Of a stretch of DNA of 64,000 bases, positions 45,457 to 55,064 are shown piece by piece. Each line of letters starts with the position of its first letter. The first letter of the stretch is position 1. The notes beneath the pieces were generated by a model. It worked only from the letters and a program-made list of their open reading frames with translations. It was not told the DNA's origin and searched no databases. The translations under genes and the position numbers were made by a program. Source of the stretch: Candidatus Wallbacteria bacterium (GTDB lineage: Bacteria; Muiribacteriota; UBA6191; JACPRK01); assembly GCA_016213845.1 (NCBI GenBank), contig JACQZN010000103.1, positions 1-64,000 on the forward strand, in the 5' to 3' direction.

Positions 45457-45612
45457 TCAAGGCGCAGGTCGCACAGCAAAAAGGCGCGGCCGAGCGCCTG
45501 GCAACTCGATTCAGGGCTGCGCGTGCCCTCAGTCTGGCCTCCGTGGCCGTCCGCCCGCCCTGGCGCCCCCCCTCTCAGGGAGTGCATCCTAACTCGAGGC
45601 GACTCCCCCCCA

Positions 45613-45654
45613 CTTCCCCCTTCTACCTTCTATCTTCTACCTTCCATCTCCCCG
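45613..45654 (-). repeat. Heptamer array CTTCTAC, six units
   Basis: CTTCCCC, CTTCTAC, CTTCTAT, CTTCTAC, CTTCCAT, CTCCCCG. It is the inverted counterpart of the 45394-45456 array and ends 1 nt from the stop codon (45656-45658) of the outer-membrane protein gene. Confidence 0.85.
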
Positions 45655-45655
45655 G

Positions 45656-47272
45656 CTACAGATCCGCCACCACGTCCAGGAACACCGTGTCCTCGTCCCG
45701 GTTGTTCTGGAAGAAGGCCTGGTGCCGCTCTCGCTGGGTGCGGTAGCCCAGCTCGAAGCGGGCATCGCCGGCAAGCCGGCGCCGGTAGCGCGCCTCGTAG
45801 GAGCGCTCGGCGTAGGTCGAATCGAACTCCGTCTGGAGGCCGGCTATCGCCATCCGCTCGTAGACGAGCGATAGATCGATCGCGCTCTGGGGCCCGAACT
45901 CGATCGTGAACGTGTTTTTCGACCGGAACCCTTCGCGGTCCTGGAAGTCGAGCCTGGGCTCCCGGTTGATCCGCTTGAAAGCGCGCAGCCAGCTCGTGAA
46001 GCCCCATCTCCCGCCGAAGTGGCGGTAGGAGTACTGGTCGAACACGATCCGGTTGGAATCGAACGGCCGGTTCTCCAGCGTCACGGTCGATTCCAGAGCC
46101 AGCCTCGACGTGTCGAGCGCCTCGCTCGAGACCCGGGCCCGCTCCAGCGACAGCCTGTTGTCGAACTGGTCGAAGAGGAATCGCGCGAAGTCCGTCGCGT
46201 CGCGGTCCGTGTAGTCCGCTTGGTTCTCGAGCGTCCAGATGACGTCGTCGGAGGAGGCCCGGCGCGCGAAGAGGTCGATTGTGCCCCGCTGGAAGCTGGT
46301 CGCAGCCGCCAGGTCACCCAGCCGCCGCGCGTAGGCCGCCGTCGCTCCGATGGCCGCCTCTCGCCTGCCGACGCGATCCCGGAACAGCCTCCGATGGACC
46401 GGCACGGGCTCGGGCTCCCGCGACGAAGCCGCGATCCGGCCTGCGCCGAACTCCAGCATCTTCGAGCGCGCCTTCCCCATCTCCAGGTCGCCCGCGTACT
46501 CGAACGACCCCTCCCGGGTCCTCGGCTCCTCCGGCGGCACCGGCAGCACGGTGAGCTCCAGCGTCTCCGGGTAGTAGCGAAAGAACCCTAGCGCCGCGCG
46601 CACCTGGTCGTGGTCCTCGACGGCCAGCCCGTCGAAGGTGGTGCGCCGGAACTGGAGCGAGGCCGTGACGTTTCTGTGGCCGCTCAGCTCACGGTCCGCC
46701 GTGAGGTCTCCGCCGGCACTCTGGAAGCGGAAGAGCGGGTCGAAGCTTTCCCGGCGGACGTCCCAGAATCCACCCAGGTCGAGCAACGTGCTCTCGCCGA
46801 CGAACGTGCCCAGGTCGGCCCGGAACCGGTTGTCGAGGAAGTTGTAGCGCTCGCTGTTCACGCGCTGGGGATCGAAGGCGTCGATCCGCACGCGGTCCTC
46901 GACCACGACCATCCAGTTCTCGTTGAGCGTCAGCTCCGCCACTGCGGCCAGGTCGGCCGAGAGAGCCCCGAAGTAGCCGTTCTCCGAGCGGACGGCCGTG
47001 CCGACCGTGCCGGCCGGCAGCACCGAAAGTCTCCGGTCCGAGCGATCGACCCGCTGGTTCGACAGACGAATGCGCCCCGAGACCGAGCGCTCGTCGGGCG
47101 GCTCCTCTTCCGGCAGCGGCTCGGGCTCCTCCCGCTCTGCTGGCGGCGCCTCCACGGGTCTGGGCGCCATCCGCTTCTCCATGACGGCCCGGGCGTCCGC
47201 AGGCCCTCCGATCAGCGCCAACAGCCAGGCGGCGCACAAGGCCGCTGTCCGGAGCTGTCGCTGACTCATCAT
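45656..47272 (-). CDS. Outer-membrane beta-barrel protein
   Basis: The 538-aa product starts at tandem ATG codons (47272 or 47269) with a signal peptide (MMSQRQLRTAALCAAWLLALIGGPADARA). An acidic Pro/Glu linker (about 45-65) follows, then about 450 residues of alternating hydrophobic/polar beta strands rich in Arg, Asp and aromatic residues, such as RFRADLGTFVGESTLLDLGGFWDVRR and ARFELGYRTQRERHQAFF. This is the pattern of a large outer-membrane barrel, with perhaps 20 or more strands. The C-terminus ends in Leu, not the usual Phe/Tyr. It is divergent from the receptor-like kinase. A porin or surface-protein translocation role is possible; the exact family is not recognised. Confidence 0.72.
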   Translation of the reverse strand: MMSQRQLRTAALCAAWLLALIGGPADARAVMEKRMAPRPVEAPPAEREEPEPLPEEEPPDERSVSGRIRLSNQRVDRSDRRLSVLPAGTVGTAVRSENGYFGALSADLAAVAELTLNENWMVVVEDRVRIDAFDPQRVNSERYNFLDNRFRADLGTFVGESTLLDLGGFWDVRRESFDPLFRFQSAGGDLTADRELSGHRNVTASLQFRRTTFDGLAVEDHDQVRAALGFFRYYPETLELTVLPVPPEEPRTREGSFEYAGDLEMGKARSKMLEFGAGRIAASSREPEPVPVHRRLFRDRVGRREAAIGATAAYARRLGDLAAATSFQRGTIDLFARRASSDDVIWTLENQADYTDRDATDFARFLFDQFDNRLSLERARVSSEALDTSRLALESTVTLENRPFDSNRIVFDQYSYRHFGGRWGFTSWLRAFKRINREPRLDFQDREGFRSKNTFTIEFGPQSAIDLSLVYERMAIAGLQTEFDSTYAERSYEARYRRRLAGDARFELGYRTQRERHQAFFQNNRDEDTVFLDVVADL

Positions 47273-47406
47273 GGAATGGCGGGGCCGCGGACCGGCACGG
47301 CTCCACATCAGCTATCGACACAACCGGCCCGGGCGCGCAGGCATCCACTTCCCTGGCAGGGATCGCCTCCAGGTGGTACATCATCCCACCTGGGCGCCGC
47401 CGTCCC

Positions 47407-49776
47407 ATGGCCGCCCGCTCCGCTTCGCGCGCTTCCAGTCCCATGCACCAGATCCCCGGCTATAGCCTCCAGGCCAAGCTCGGCGAGGGCGCCTTCGGCG
47501 TCGTCTACCGGGCCGTGCAGCTCAGCCTTTCGCGGCCGGTCGCCGTCAAGGTGATGCGATTCGACGGGCCCGGCGCCGAGGAAGAGGTTGCGCGCTTTCA
47601 CCGGGAAGGGCGAGCCATGGCGAGGCTCTCGCACCCGAACCTGGTCGCCGTGCTCGATTCGGGCGTCGCGGGTGGCTCGCCGTACCTGGTCACTGAGCTG
47701 GTCGGGGGCGGCACACTCCGCCAGCGTCTGGCGCCCTCCAACGAGCTGGCGTGGCCCGAGCTTTACCGGATCGGCCGGGAGATCGCGGCCGGGCTGGCGC
47801 ACGTTCACGAGGCCGGACTGGTCCATCGAGATCTGAAGCCCGAGAACATCCTCTTCGCCTCCGGAGGCAACGCCAAGGTCGGGGACTTCGGCTTTGCCCG
47901 CCGGGAGACGCATCACGACACGTTCAGCACCGCTGCCGGCTACGTCCTGGGCACGCTCGGCTACCTGCCGTTCGAGGTGATGGGGGGAGGGGCGCCCTCC
48001 AGTGCGGCCGACGTCTTCGCTCTCGGCGTGATCCTGGCCGAGATGGCGATCGGCTCCAATCCGATGCTGGAGCGAATCCAGCAGGGGGGGCATCGGCCCG
48101 ACCCGGACGACTGGCCTCGCCTCGCCGCCCACCGCGCCGACACGTCGCCAGCCTTCGAAGCGCTGGTCCGCCGCTGCTTGGCCGACGACCCCGTGGCCCG
48201 GCCGGCGGCTGCGGAGGTCTGCCGGCTGCTTGGCTCGTTGGAGCAGGGGCCCAGCGGGGTCGAGACCCGGCTCTCCGTACGTCCGAAGAAGGCGGCCGGT
48301 AAGTCTACTCGCCCGCTGGAGCCGGCAGCCCCGAGACGGCACCCCGCAGTGGCGATTCTCGCCGCGCTTGCGGCCGGAGCGATCCTGGTTGTGGGCGCCT
48401 TCGCTGTCGGTAGAGCTCGCGTCGCGTCATCGGCCGTCGTCGCCGTACCCGCCGCGGGTGCGCCAGCGGCGAAGTCCCCGGCTGGCCCAATCCTGCACAG
48501 GGCCTTCGCCGGCACCGACCGCATCCGGCTGATACTCGACACGCCGCCCGCCCGCCCGTTGCCGCTCGAGCTGACCGCGGTCTCCGGTGGCTCGACCGGC
48601 AGGTTCGTGGTCCCTGCGGGATCGCCGACCTTCGAAGCCTCAGGCCTGAAGCCGGACACGGAGTACGCGGGATTCCTGGGAGGAGGGGCCGATCGAGCCG
48701 CCGTTCGGATCTCGACGCTCCGCGCGGTCTCCGGGGGGCCGGCCGTTCTTCTGGCAAGCCAGCGAGGCAACCCGCGCAGCGTCGCGCTCAATGCCGCCGG
48801 CGATTCGGTCCTGGCGGTCTGGCAACCCGCGGCGCTCGACCAGCGGTCGCGACTCATCTGCCGGGAGAGCCCGGACGGGGGGCGGACCTGGGGGGCCGAG
48901 CAACCGATAGGCGAGAGCTTCCAGCCGCTGGGCTCTCCCGCGGTTGTCCGGACGAGCCTGGGAACCTTGCTCGCTTCCGTCGACGCCACCGCCGGGCGAA
49001 CCGCGATTGTCACGCACTTCCGCGGCGAGGGCACCGCCTTCTGGCTGGCCAGGACTCGGCCGTTGTCGTGCGAGTCGCAGCTCTCGGCTGCCGAGGACGC
49101 CGGGGGGATCGACCTGGTCTGGTGGGAAGCCGGGGCCTGCCGGCTTTCCCGGTGCACCACTCAGGGTGAGCCGGCAGCCAGGACGGTGGCTGTCTTCACG
49201 CTCGCCCTCGGGACCGGGCCGTCCCAGAGTCCTCGGGTGCTGCGCGCTGGCGGGGCGTTGCTGGTCCTCTGGGGGTCGCGAGCGGGCGGCGAGGAGATCA
49301 CGTCGCTTCACTGGAAGGCCGCGCCTGGGGCCCGGGAGCTGGAGGCCGAGCCGGCCCGGCGAATGACCGACCGCTCCGAAGATCCGCGCGATCCGGCTGC
49401 AGCGGCGTCGGGCGACCGCATTCTCGCTGCCTACCTGACCCGCGGACGGCTGCGGGCCCGGGTCAGCCTGGACGGCGGCAAGAGCTTCAGCGTGCCGCTG
49501 GCGCCGCTGCCTGGCGACCGGGAGGCCCGCAAGTTCGCGCTCGCAGCGGCCAACGAACGGTTCTACATCGCCTTCCTGCCCGACGAGGCGCTCCACCGCA
49601 ATCCGGTCGTCTTCCTGGAGAGCCGCAACGGCACCGACTGGCTGCCCCTGGGGGAGCTGCCCACGCCCATCCTCGTCTCCTACGACCTGCGCCTGGCCGC
49701 CACCCCGCGCACGCTGGTCGCCGCCGCCCACGATCGCACGGCCAGCGTCTGGAGCGCCGTCCTGCCATTGCGGTGA
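47407..49776 (+). CDS. Transmembrane Ser/Thr protein kinase with Asp-box ectodomain
   Basis: A 789-aa receptor-like kinase. The cytoplasmic Hanks-type domain spans about residues 18-280: glycine loop GEGAFG (26-31), catalytic Lys48 in VAVK, HRDLKPEN (Asp142) and DFG (160-162). The activation-loop end reads GTLGYLPFEV where APE is usual, but the Glu is kept. One transmembrane helix (about 312-335) leads to a ~450-residue periplasmic part with Asp-box (sialidase/BNR-type) motifs SPDGGRTW (~488), SLDGGKSF (~688) and SRNGTDW (~739), suggesting a beta-propeller sensor instead of the common PASTA repeats. A second possible start is Met13 (47443). It lies 49 nt upstream of the aminotransferase gene. 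Confidence 0.9.
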   Translation: MAARSASRASSPMHQIPGYSLQAKLGEGAFGVVYRAVQLSLSRPVAVKVMRFDGPGAEEEVARFHREGRAMARLSHPNLVAVLDSGVAGGSPYLVTELVGGGTLRQRLAPSNELAWPELYRIGREIAAGLAHVHEAGLVHRDLKPENILFASGGNAKVGDFGFARRETHHDTFSTAAGYVLGTLGYLPFEVMGGGAPSSAADVFALGVILAEMAIGSNPMLERIQQGGHRPDPDDWPRLAAHRADTSPAFEALVRRCLADDPVARPAAAEVCRLLGSLEQGPSGVETRLSVRPKKAAGKSTRPLEPAAPRRHPAVAILAALAAGAILVVGAFAVGRARVASSAVVAVPAAGAPAAKSPAGPILHRAFAGTDRIRLILDTPPARPLPLELTAVSGGSTGRFVVPAGSPTFEASGLKPDTEYAGFLGGGADRAAVRISTLRAVSGGPAVLLASQRGNPRSVALNAAGDSVLAVWQPAALDQRSRLICRESPDGGRTWGAEQPIGESFQPLGSPAVVRTSLGTLLASVDATAGRTAIVTHFRGEGTAFWLARTRPLSCESQLSAAEDAGGIDLVWWEAGACRLSRCTTQGEPAARTVAVFTLALGTGPSQSPRVLRAGGALLVLWGSRAGGEEITSLHWKAAPGARELEAEPARRMTDRSEDPRDPAAAASGDRILAAYLTRGRLRARVSLDGGKSFSVPLAPLPGDREARKFALAAANERFYIAFLPDEALHRNPVVFLESRNGTDWLPLGELPTPILVSYDLRLAATPRTLVAAAHDRTASVWSAVLPLR

Positions 49777-49825
49777 GCCTACGGCCTGCAGCCTGTGTTA
49801 CGATGCTGGGTCCCAGGAGATTGCC

Positions 49826-51019
49826 ATGCAAAAGCACCTCATCTCGAGCCGGCTCAGGGCCGTGAAACCGTCGGCGACGGTGGCGCTGGCCGACCGCGCA
49901 CGCGCGCTGGCCGCGGCCGGACGCGACGTCATCAGCCTCTCTGCCGGCGAGCCTGACTTCGACACGCCGGGCCACGTCGTCGCGGCGGCCGCCGGCGCCA
50001 TGGGCTCCGGTTTCACGCATTACACGAATGCGGCGGGCATCCCTGAGCTCAGGCAGGCGATCGCGCAGAAGCTCTCTCGAGACAATGGCCTCGCGGTCGA
50101 GCCGGGCAAGGGAATCCTCGTTCTTCCCGGTGCCAAGCAGGGCGTTGCCTACTGCTGCCTGGCCTTCCTGGACGATGGTGACGAGTGCCTCTGCCCGGAG
50201 CCGTCATGGGTCAGCTTCCGGGAGCTGGTGACGCTGGCGGGTGGCCGCTACGTGCCGGTCCCGACGCGTGTCGAGGACGATTTCCGTCTGCGGCCGGGCG
50301 AGCTGGAACGCCACGTCACGCCGCGCTCGCGCATGATCATCCTCAACTCGCCGACGAATCCGACCGGAAAGGTCTGGTCGGCCGACGAGCTCGAGGAGGT
50401 CGCCGCGGTGGCGCGCAAGCACGATCTCATCGTGCTGGTCGACGAGATCTACGAGAAGATACTCTACGACGGCCGCAAGCACGTGAGTCTGGCCAGCCTT
50501 CCCGGGATGTTCGAGCGTTGTCTGACGCTGAACGGCTTCTCCAAGGCGTTCGCGATGACGGGGTGGCGGCTGGGCTACCTCGCCGGTCCGCCCAGGCTGA
50601 TCGAGCCGCTGCTGATGCTGCAGCAACACACGGCGACCTGTGCGGTCAGCTTTGCTCAGAAGGGGGGCGTTGCTGCGCTCGAGGGCGATGCGGCGGCGTG
50701 CGATGCGATGGTCGAGGCCTTCCGCAAGCGGCGGGAGCTGCTGATGGACAAGCTCGCGGGGGTGCCCGGACTGGCCATCTGGAGGCCGCAGGGGACGTTC
50801 TACATGTTCCTGGACGTTCGCGGTTCGGGGCGTTCGTCGATGGAGGTTTCGGAGCACCTGCTGGAGAACGAGGGGCTGGCGATGACGCCCGGTGACGCGT
50901 TCGGCGAGTGCGGCCAGGGCTTCATCCGGCTCTCCTTCGCCGCATCCGAGTCGGTTCTGATCGAAGCTGCCCGGCGAATCGAGTCGGGGCTGCGGAAGCT
51001 GACCGGGAAGCGAGGCTGA
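49826..51019 (+). CDS. aspC: Class I aminotransferase, probable aspartate aminotransferase
   Basis: The 397-aa PLP enzyme has the fold-type I landmarks: the cofactor Asn in NSPTNPTG, the Schiff-base Lys240 in NGFSKAFAMTGWRLGY, and the C-terminal substrate Arg in QGFIRLSFA. The subfamily Ib look, SAGEPDFDTPGHV near the N-terminus, fits the bacterial aspartate/prephenate aminotransferase group, so it would move an amino group between aspartate (or aromatic amino acids) and 2-oxoglutarate. AGGAG precedes the ATG. It is 3 nt upstream of dnaX. Exact amino-acid preference is not settled by sequence. Confidence 0.92.
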   Translation: MQKHLISSRLRAVKPSATVALADRARALAAAGRDVISLSAGEPDFDTPGHVVAAAAGAMGSGFTHYTNAAGIPELRQAIAQKLSRDNGLAVEPGKGILVLPGAKQGVAYCCLAFLDDGDECLCPEPSWVSFRELVTLAGGRYVPVPTRVEDDFRLRPGELERHVTPRSRMIILNSPTNPTGKVWSADELEEVAAVARKHDLIVLVDEIYEKILYDGRKHVSLASLPGMFERCLTLNGFSKAFAMTGWRLGYLAGPPRLIEPLLMLQQHTATCAVSFAQKGGVAALEGDAAACDAMVEAFRKRRELLMDKLAGVPGLAIWRPQGTFYMFLDVRGSGRSSMEVSEHLLENEGLAMTPGDAFGECGQGFIRLSFAASESVLIEAARRIESGLRKLTGKRG

Positions 51020-51022
51020 GAG

Positions 51023-52861
51023 ATGGGCGCGGCGCTGAGTCTCTACCGGAAGTACCGACCGCAGGTCTTCGCCGACGTGGCGGGCCAGGAGAGCGTGACG
51101 AGAGGGTTGCTGGGGGCCTTGCGCACGGGCGGCATCAGCCACGCCTATCTTTTCACCGGGCCGCGCGGCTCGGGCAAGACCACGACGGCGCGCCTGCTGG
51201 CCAAGGCGATCAACTGCCGCCAATCGGTCGAGGGCGAGCCGTGCAATGTCTGCGAGCTCTGCGCGATGGCCAACGAGGGGCGGCTCCTGGACATCGTGGA
51301 GCTCGACGCTGCCAGCAATCGCGGTATCGACGAGATCCGCACGTTGCGCGAGCAGGTCAACTTCTCCCCGTCGCAGGGACGCTACAAGACCTACATCCTG
51401 GACGAGGTTCACATGCTGACGAAGGACGCTGCCAACGCGTTCTTGAAGACGCTGGAAGAGCCGCCGTCGCACGTGGTGTTCGTGCTGGCGACGACGGAAG
51501 CGCACAAGGTCCTGGCGACGATCGCCAGCCGTTGTCAGCGTTACGACTTTCAGCGGATTGCGCTGGCGGCGGCCTCCGAGCGACTGAGGCAGGTGCTGGC
51601 GATCGAGAAGATCGGGGGGGTGTCCGGAGAGGCGATCGAGGAGATCGTGCGGCGCGGGGACGGCAGCTTGCGGGACATGCTGGGGCTACTGGAGCAGGTG
51701 CTTTCGCTTTCGAGCACGAGCCAGGTGAGCGCCGACGATGTCCGGCGGGCGCTGGGGCTGGCGCGGGCCGAGGCGGTAGCGCGGCTATCCGGTGCGATAG
51801 AGCGGCGGGAGGCGGGGGCGATCCTGGGAGTGCTGGGGGAGCTGCACGAGCAGGGGATCGAGCCGCACGCGGTGCTGTCGCAGCTGACGGAGCTGACGCG
51901 GGATGGACTTCTGACGCAGGCCGGCAAGGCGGGTCGCGAGAACGTGGCGGCGGGGCGGACGATTGCCGTGCTATCGAGGCTCTCGGCGCTTTCGGCGTCG
52001 TTGAAGCAGGCGCTCGACCCCAGGCTGACGCTGGAGATCGGGCTGCTGGAGGCAGCGCACGCGGAGTTGCTGGAGGGCAGGGACGCGCTGGTGGTGAGGC
52101 TGGAGGCGCTTTCGGCGAGCGTGGCCGCGCTGGAAGCGCGCCTTGGGGCGGGCGCCGGCGCGGAGCCAGGAGCGGCCGTGCGGCCAGCCCGAGTGCCCGA
52201 GAGCGCGGCGCCGGAGCCGGAAGTCGCACGGCCGCGGCATGCCCAGGCCACGGCGGCGCAGATCCCGCCCTCCAGGCCGGCCGCGCCCGCGCGGAGAGTC
52301 CCGGAGCCCCTTGCCGTGGAGCCCGCGCCCGCAGTCGCCGCCGAGGCGCCGGTGGCGCGCCCGGCGCCGCAGTCGCCGGCCGCCCGGGCTGCCACTCTGC
52401 CGAAGCCCGCGCCGCCGCCGGAGCTTTCGGAGTTGGAAGAGCCTGGAGCTCCGGAGGCTCCGGTGGATGAACTGGCTCCGGATGCTTCGGTCGACGGGGG
52501 GCTCTGGCTGAGCGTGATCGAGGGTCTCCACCGGGAGAAGCCGCAAACAGCCGCGTTCGCGCGGGAGGGTAGGGCGCTGCCGCTTTCGGGCAAGAAGCTG
52601 CGCGTCGTCTTCTCCAAGCTGCACACGTTCCATCGCGGCCGGCTCGCGGAGCCGGAGCACAACGCGCTGCTGCGCAAGGTCGTCAAGCAGTGCTACGGCA
52701 AGGACGTGACCGTGCTCCTCGAAGAGGAAGAGGCCGGCCCAGAAGGCGCATCCAAGACGCCCGTGCTGGACAAGGACTGGGCCGACAAGGCCGTCCGGGA
52801 GGACAAGACTGTGCAACTCGTCAAGGAGACCTTTGGCGGAGACATCGTGAGGATCGAATGA
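51023..52861 (+). CDS. dnaX: DNA polymerase III subunit gamma/tau
   Basis: The 612-aa clamp-loader ATPase loads the beta clamp during replication. Walker A is GPRGSGKT (46-53), the four-Cys zinc module is C65, C74, C77 and C80, the DEVH motif follows in YILDEVHML, and the SRC motif is in ASRCQRYDF. Domain III (about 240-360) leads to a long Ala/Pro/Glu-rich linker and a tau-like C-terminal domain (about 490-612). I did not see a clear slippery heptamer for gamma/tau frameshifting. Its stop overlaps the start of the helicase gene (ATGA), so these two are translationally coupled. Confidence 0.95.
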   Translation: MGAALSLYRKYRPQVFADVAGQESVTRGLLGALRTGGISHAYLFTGPRGSGKTTTARLLAKAINCRQSVEGEPCNVCELCAMANEGRLLDIVELDAASNRGIDEIRTLREQVNFSPSQGRYKTYILDEVHMLTKDAANAFLKTLEEPPSHVVFVLATTEAHKVLATIASRCQRYDFQRIALAAASERLRQVLAIEKIGGVSGEAIEEIVRRGDGSLRDMLGLLEQVLSLSSTSQVSADDVRRALGLARAEAVARLSGAIERREAGAILGVLGELHEQGIEPHAVLSQLTELTRDGLLTQAGKAGRENVAAGRTIAVLSRLSALSASLKQALDPRLTLEIGLLEAAHAELLEGRDALVVRLEALSASVAALEARLGAGAGAEPGAAVRPARVPESAAPEPEVARPRHAQATAAQIPPSRPAAPARRVPEPLAVEPAPAVAAEAPVARPAPQSPAARAATLPKPAPPPELSELEEPGAPEAPVDELAPDASVDGGLWLSVIEGLHREKPQTAAFAREGRALPLSGKKLRVVFSKLHTFHRGRLAEPEHNALLRKVVKQCYGKDVTVLLEEEEAGPEGASKTPVLDKDWADKAVREDKTVQLVKETFGGDIVRIE

Positions 52862-54759
52862 CCGACCTCACCCGAACGTTCATGGATCTCGGGCTCTCCG
52901 AGCTCACCCTGCGTGCCGTCGACGAGCTCGGGTTCGTGACGCCTACGCCTATCCAGGCTGCCGCGATCCCGGTCGCCCTGCGCGGCGCCGACATCATCGC
53001 GCAGGCCCAGACCGGCACCGGGAAGACGGCCGCCTTCGGCATCCCGATCCTGGAGAAGATCGACGTGCGCTCGCAGAGCATCCAGGCCGTCGTGCTCGCC
53101 CCGGCGCGCGAGCTGGCCATGCAGGTCGCCTCCGATCTGGTCAACCTGGGCAAGCACCTGGGCGTGCGCATCGCAGCCATCTACGGCGGCGAGCCGATCC
53201 GAAAGCAGCTCGCGGTGCTCTCCAAGGGCGTCCACGTCGTCGTCGGAACCCCGGGACGTGTCATCGATCACCTGCAGCGCGGCACCCTGCGCTTCGGCTC
53301 CGTGCGGATCGCCGTCCTCGACGAGGCCGACGAGATGCTCGACATGGGCTTCATCGACGACATCCGGCGCATCCTGCGGAGCATCCCCCGCAGCCGCCAG
53401 ACGATGCTCTTCAGCGCCACGATGCCCGCCGCCGTCCTGAGGCTGGCCGCAAGCTACATGGTCGAGCCCGAGCAGATCAACATGAGCGGCGGGAGCCTCC
53501 TGGTGTCGGGGACCGAGCATCGCTGCTACGAGATCAGCGCCCAGGAGGGCTTCGACGCGCTGATCGACCTGGTGGATCACGAGTCGATAGCCCGCGGCCT
53601 CGTCTTCTGCAACACGCGGCGCGAAACCGACGAGCTGGCCGCCCGGCTCAAGGGCGCCGGTTACGCCGCCCTGGGGCTCCACGCGGACATGTCCCAGGAG
53701 GAGCGCTCGCGCGCGATGACCCACTTCCGCGAAGGCGAGATCGAGCTGCTGGTCGCAACCGACGTCGCCGCGCGCGGCATCGATGTCTTCGACGTCACGC
53801 ACGTCATCAACTACCATGTGCCGCTCAACCCCGAGATCTACCTCCACCGCATCGGCCGCACCGGCCGCGCCGGCAAGAAAGGCGTCGCCATCACGTTCAT
53901 CCGCGACGGCGAATTCCACGACGTCCACCGCATCCAGGAAGGGATCGACGTCTGGATCGAACCGTGGCATCTTCCCGACCCCGCCGACGTCGCGCAGGCA
54001 CGACGTGCCCGCGGGATCGAACGGCGGATCGCTGCGGCCCCCGAGGACGATGTGGACGCCTTCCGGGGGGAGGCCGGCTACCTGCTCGATCGATTCGGCG
54101 CGGAGCGAGTCGTCTCCACTCTGCTCGCGATGGTCTGGCCCCAGGCCGACGCACCCACGCAAGTCGCCGAGGCGCCGCAGAGCTTCCCCGATACCGGAGC
54201 CTCGCCGGGAATGGTCCGTATCGCCGTATCGCTCTCGCGCCAGGAGCTCAGGGCCGGTGACCTCGCCCGCAGCGTCGCGGCCTACAGCGGCATGCCCCGC
54301 GAGGAAGTCGGCTACATCCGCCTGGGCGACGTCGAGAGCACGGTCGAGGTGCCCGTCCGCCACGCAGCGGCCGTCTTGAAGAACATGGAGGGCGGCTTCA
54401 TCCGGGGCAAGCGCGTCCGCGTGAAGCTGGCGTCGCCCGGCGGCAGCCGCCGCGACCGCCCTGGCCGTCGCCATGAGCCGCCCCCGCCCCGCCAGCAGAT
54501 CGACGCCAGGGAGCACGAGCTCGATTCGGCTCAGGAACCCGGTGAGCCCGCCGAGCTAGCTCCGGCAGGTGATTGCGGCCTTCCCCGGTTCGAGGGCGAA
54601 CCCGAGGCCCCTGCTGCACAGGAAGGCGAAGGGAGAGGCGGCAGCCCCCAGCAGGATCACTCCCCGGGCAAACGCCGCGGCCGCCGCCGCCGCAAGCGCG
54701 GTCCGCGCGAGCCCGGCGCTCTATCCACCGAACCCGTCCAGTCGTCTGAATCTTCGTGA
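52858..54759 (+). CDS. deaD: DEAD-box RNA helicase with DbpA/CsdA-type RNA-binding domain
   Basis: The 633-aa protein unwinds RNA in ribosome assembly or cold adaptation. It has the Q motif (PTPIQ), Walker A AQTGTGKT (50-57), DEAD (VLDEADEMLDMG), SAT (LFSATMP) and the motif VI segment HRIGRTGRAG. A DbpA/CsdA-type RNA-binding domain lies at about 451-525 (VRIAVSLSRQ...MPREEVGYIRLGDVEST). The tail is acidic and then strongly basic (KRRGRRRRKRGPRE). The open frame runs upstream to 52690 inside dnaX, but the ATG at 52858 overlapping the dnaX stop gives the normal helicase N-terminus. Last gene of the kinase-aspC-dnaX operon. Confidence 0.95.
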   Translation: MTDLTRTFMDLGLSELTLRAVDELGFVTPTPIQAAAIPVALRGADIIAQAQTGTGKTAAFGIPILEKIDVRSQSIQAVVLAPARELAMQVASDLVNLGKHLGVRIAAIYGGEPIRKQLAVLSKGVHVVVGTPGRVIDHLQRGTLRFGSVRIAVLDEADEMLDMGFIDDIRRILRSIPRSRQTMLFSATMPAAVLRLAASYMVEPEQINMSGGSLLVSGTEHRCYEISAQEGFDALIDLVDHESIARGLVFCNTRRETDELAARLKGAGYAALGLHADMSQEERSRAMTHFREGEIELLVATDVAARGIDVFDVTHVINYHVPLNPEIYLHRIGRTGRAGKKGVAITFIRDGEFHDVHRIQEGIDVWIEPWHLPDPADVAQARRARGIERRIAAAPEDDVDAFRGEAGYLLDRFGAERVVSTLLAMVWPQADAPTQVAEAPQSFPDTGASPGMVRIAVSLSRQELRAGDLARSVAAYSGMPREEVGYIRLGDVESTVEVPVRHAAAVLKNMEGGFIRGKRVRVKLASPGGSRRDRPGRRHEPPPPRQQIDAREHELDSAQEPGEPAELAPAGDCGLPRFEGEPEAPAAQEGEGRGGSPQQDHSPGKRRGRRRRKRGPREPGALSTEPVQSSESS

Positions 54760-55064
54760 TCGTCGCGCGCGGCGCCGGAGCCTGGATTGTAGCCCTGGCC
54801 AGTATCATGGTTGGGCACCGACCATCCCGGCGACAATTCTCCGCACGCTTGGCGTTGAGACTGGAGAGGTGGCGCGGGCAAGATGCCCGCCCCACCCAAG
54901 AAGGTCGCCGAAGCAAAGTGTGCGAAAAACTCCCTCTGTTTTGGTCGGTGCCCTGGTTGGAAGGGCAGGCGCGGCTCCAGGCTGACGAGTGCGTATCGGC
55001 AACCTGGGAGCGGGCCCTTTCGTAGTGTGGAGTGACGGTCGACAAGGTAACCAGAGGTGACCCG
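54760..55064. other. Intergenic region with dispersed-repeat-like hairpin
   Basis: About 305 nt without a convincing gene. It holds a 27-nt imperfect palindrome at 54869-54895 (core GCGGGCA-AGA-TGCCCGC, one mismatch in a 12-bp stem) embedded in sequence of a type often found as dispersed intergenic repeats in environmental genomes. A further stretch (about 54950-55010) contains CCTGG...CCAGG. It should also contain the promoter for the gene at 55065, which I cannot place. Confidence 0.4.
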
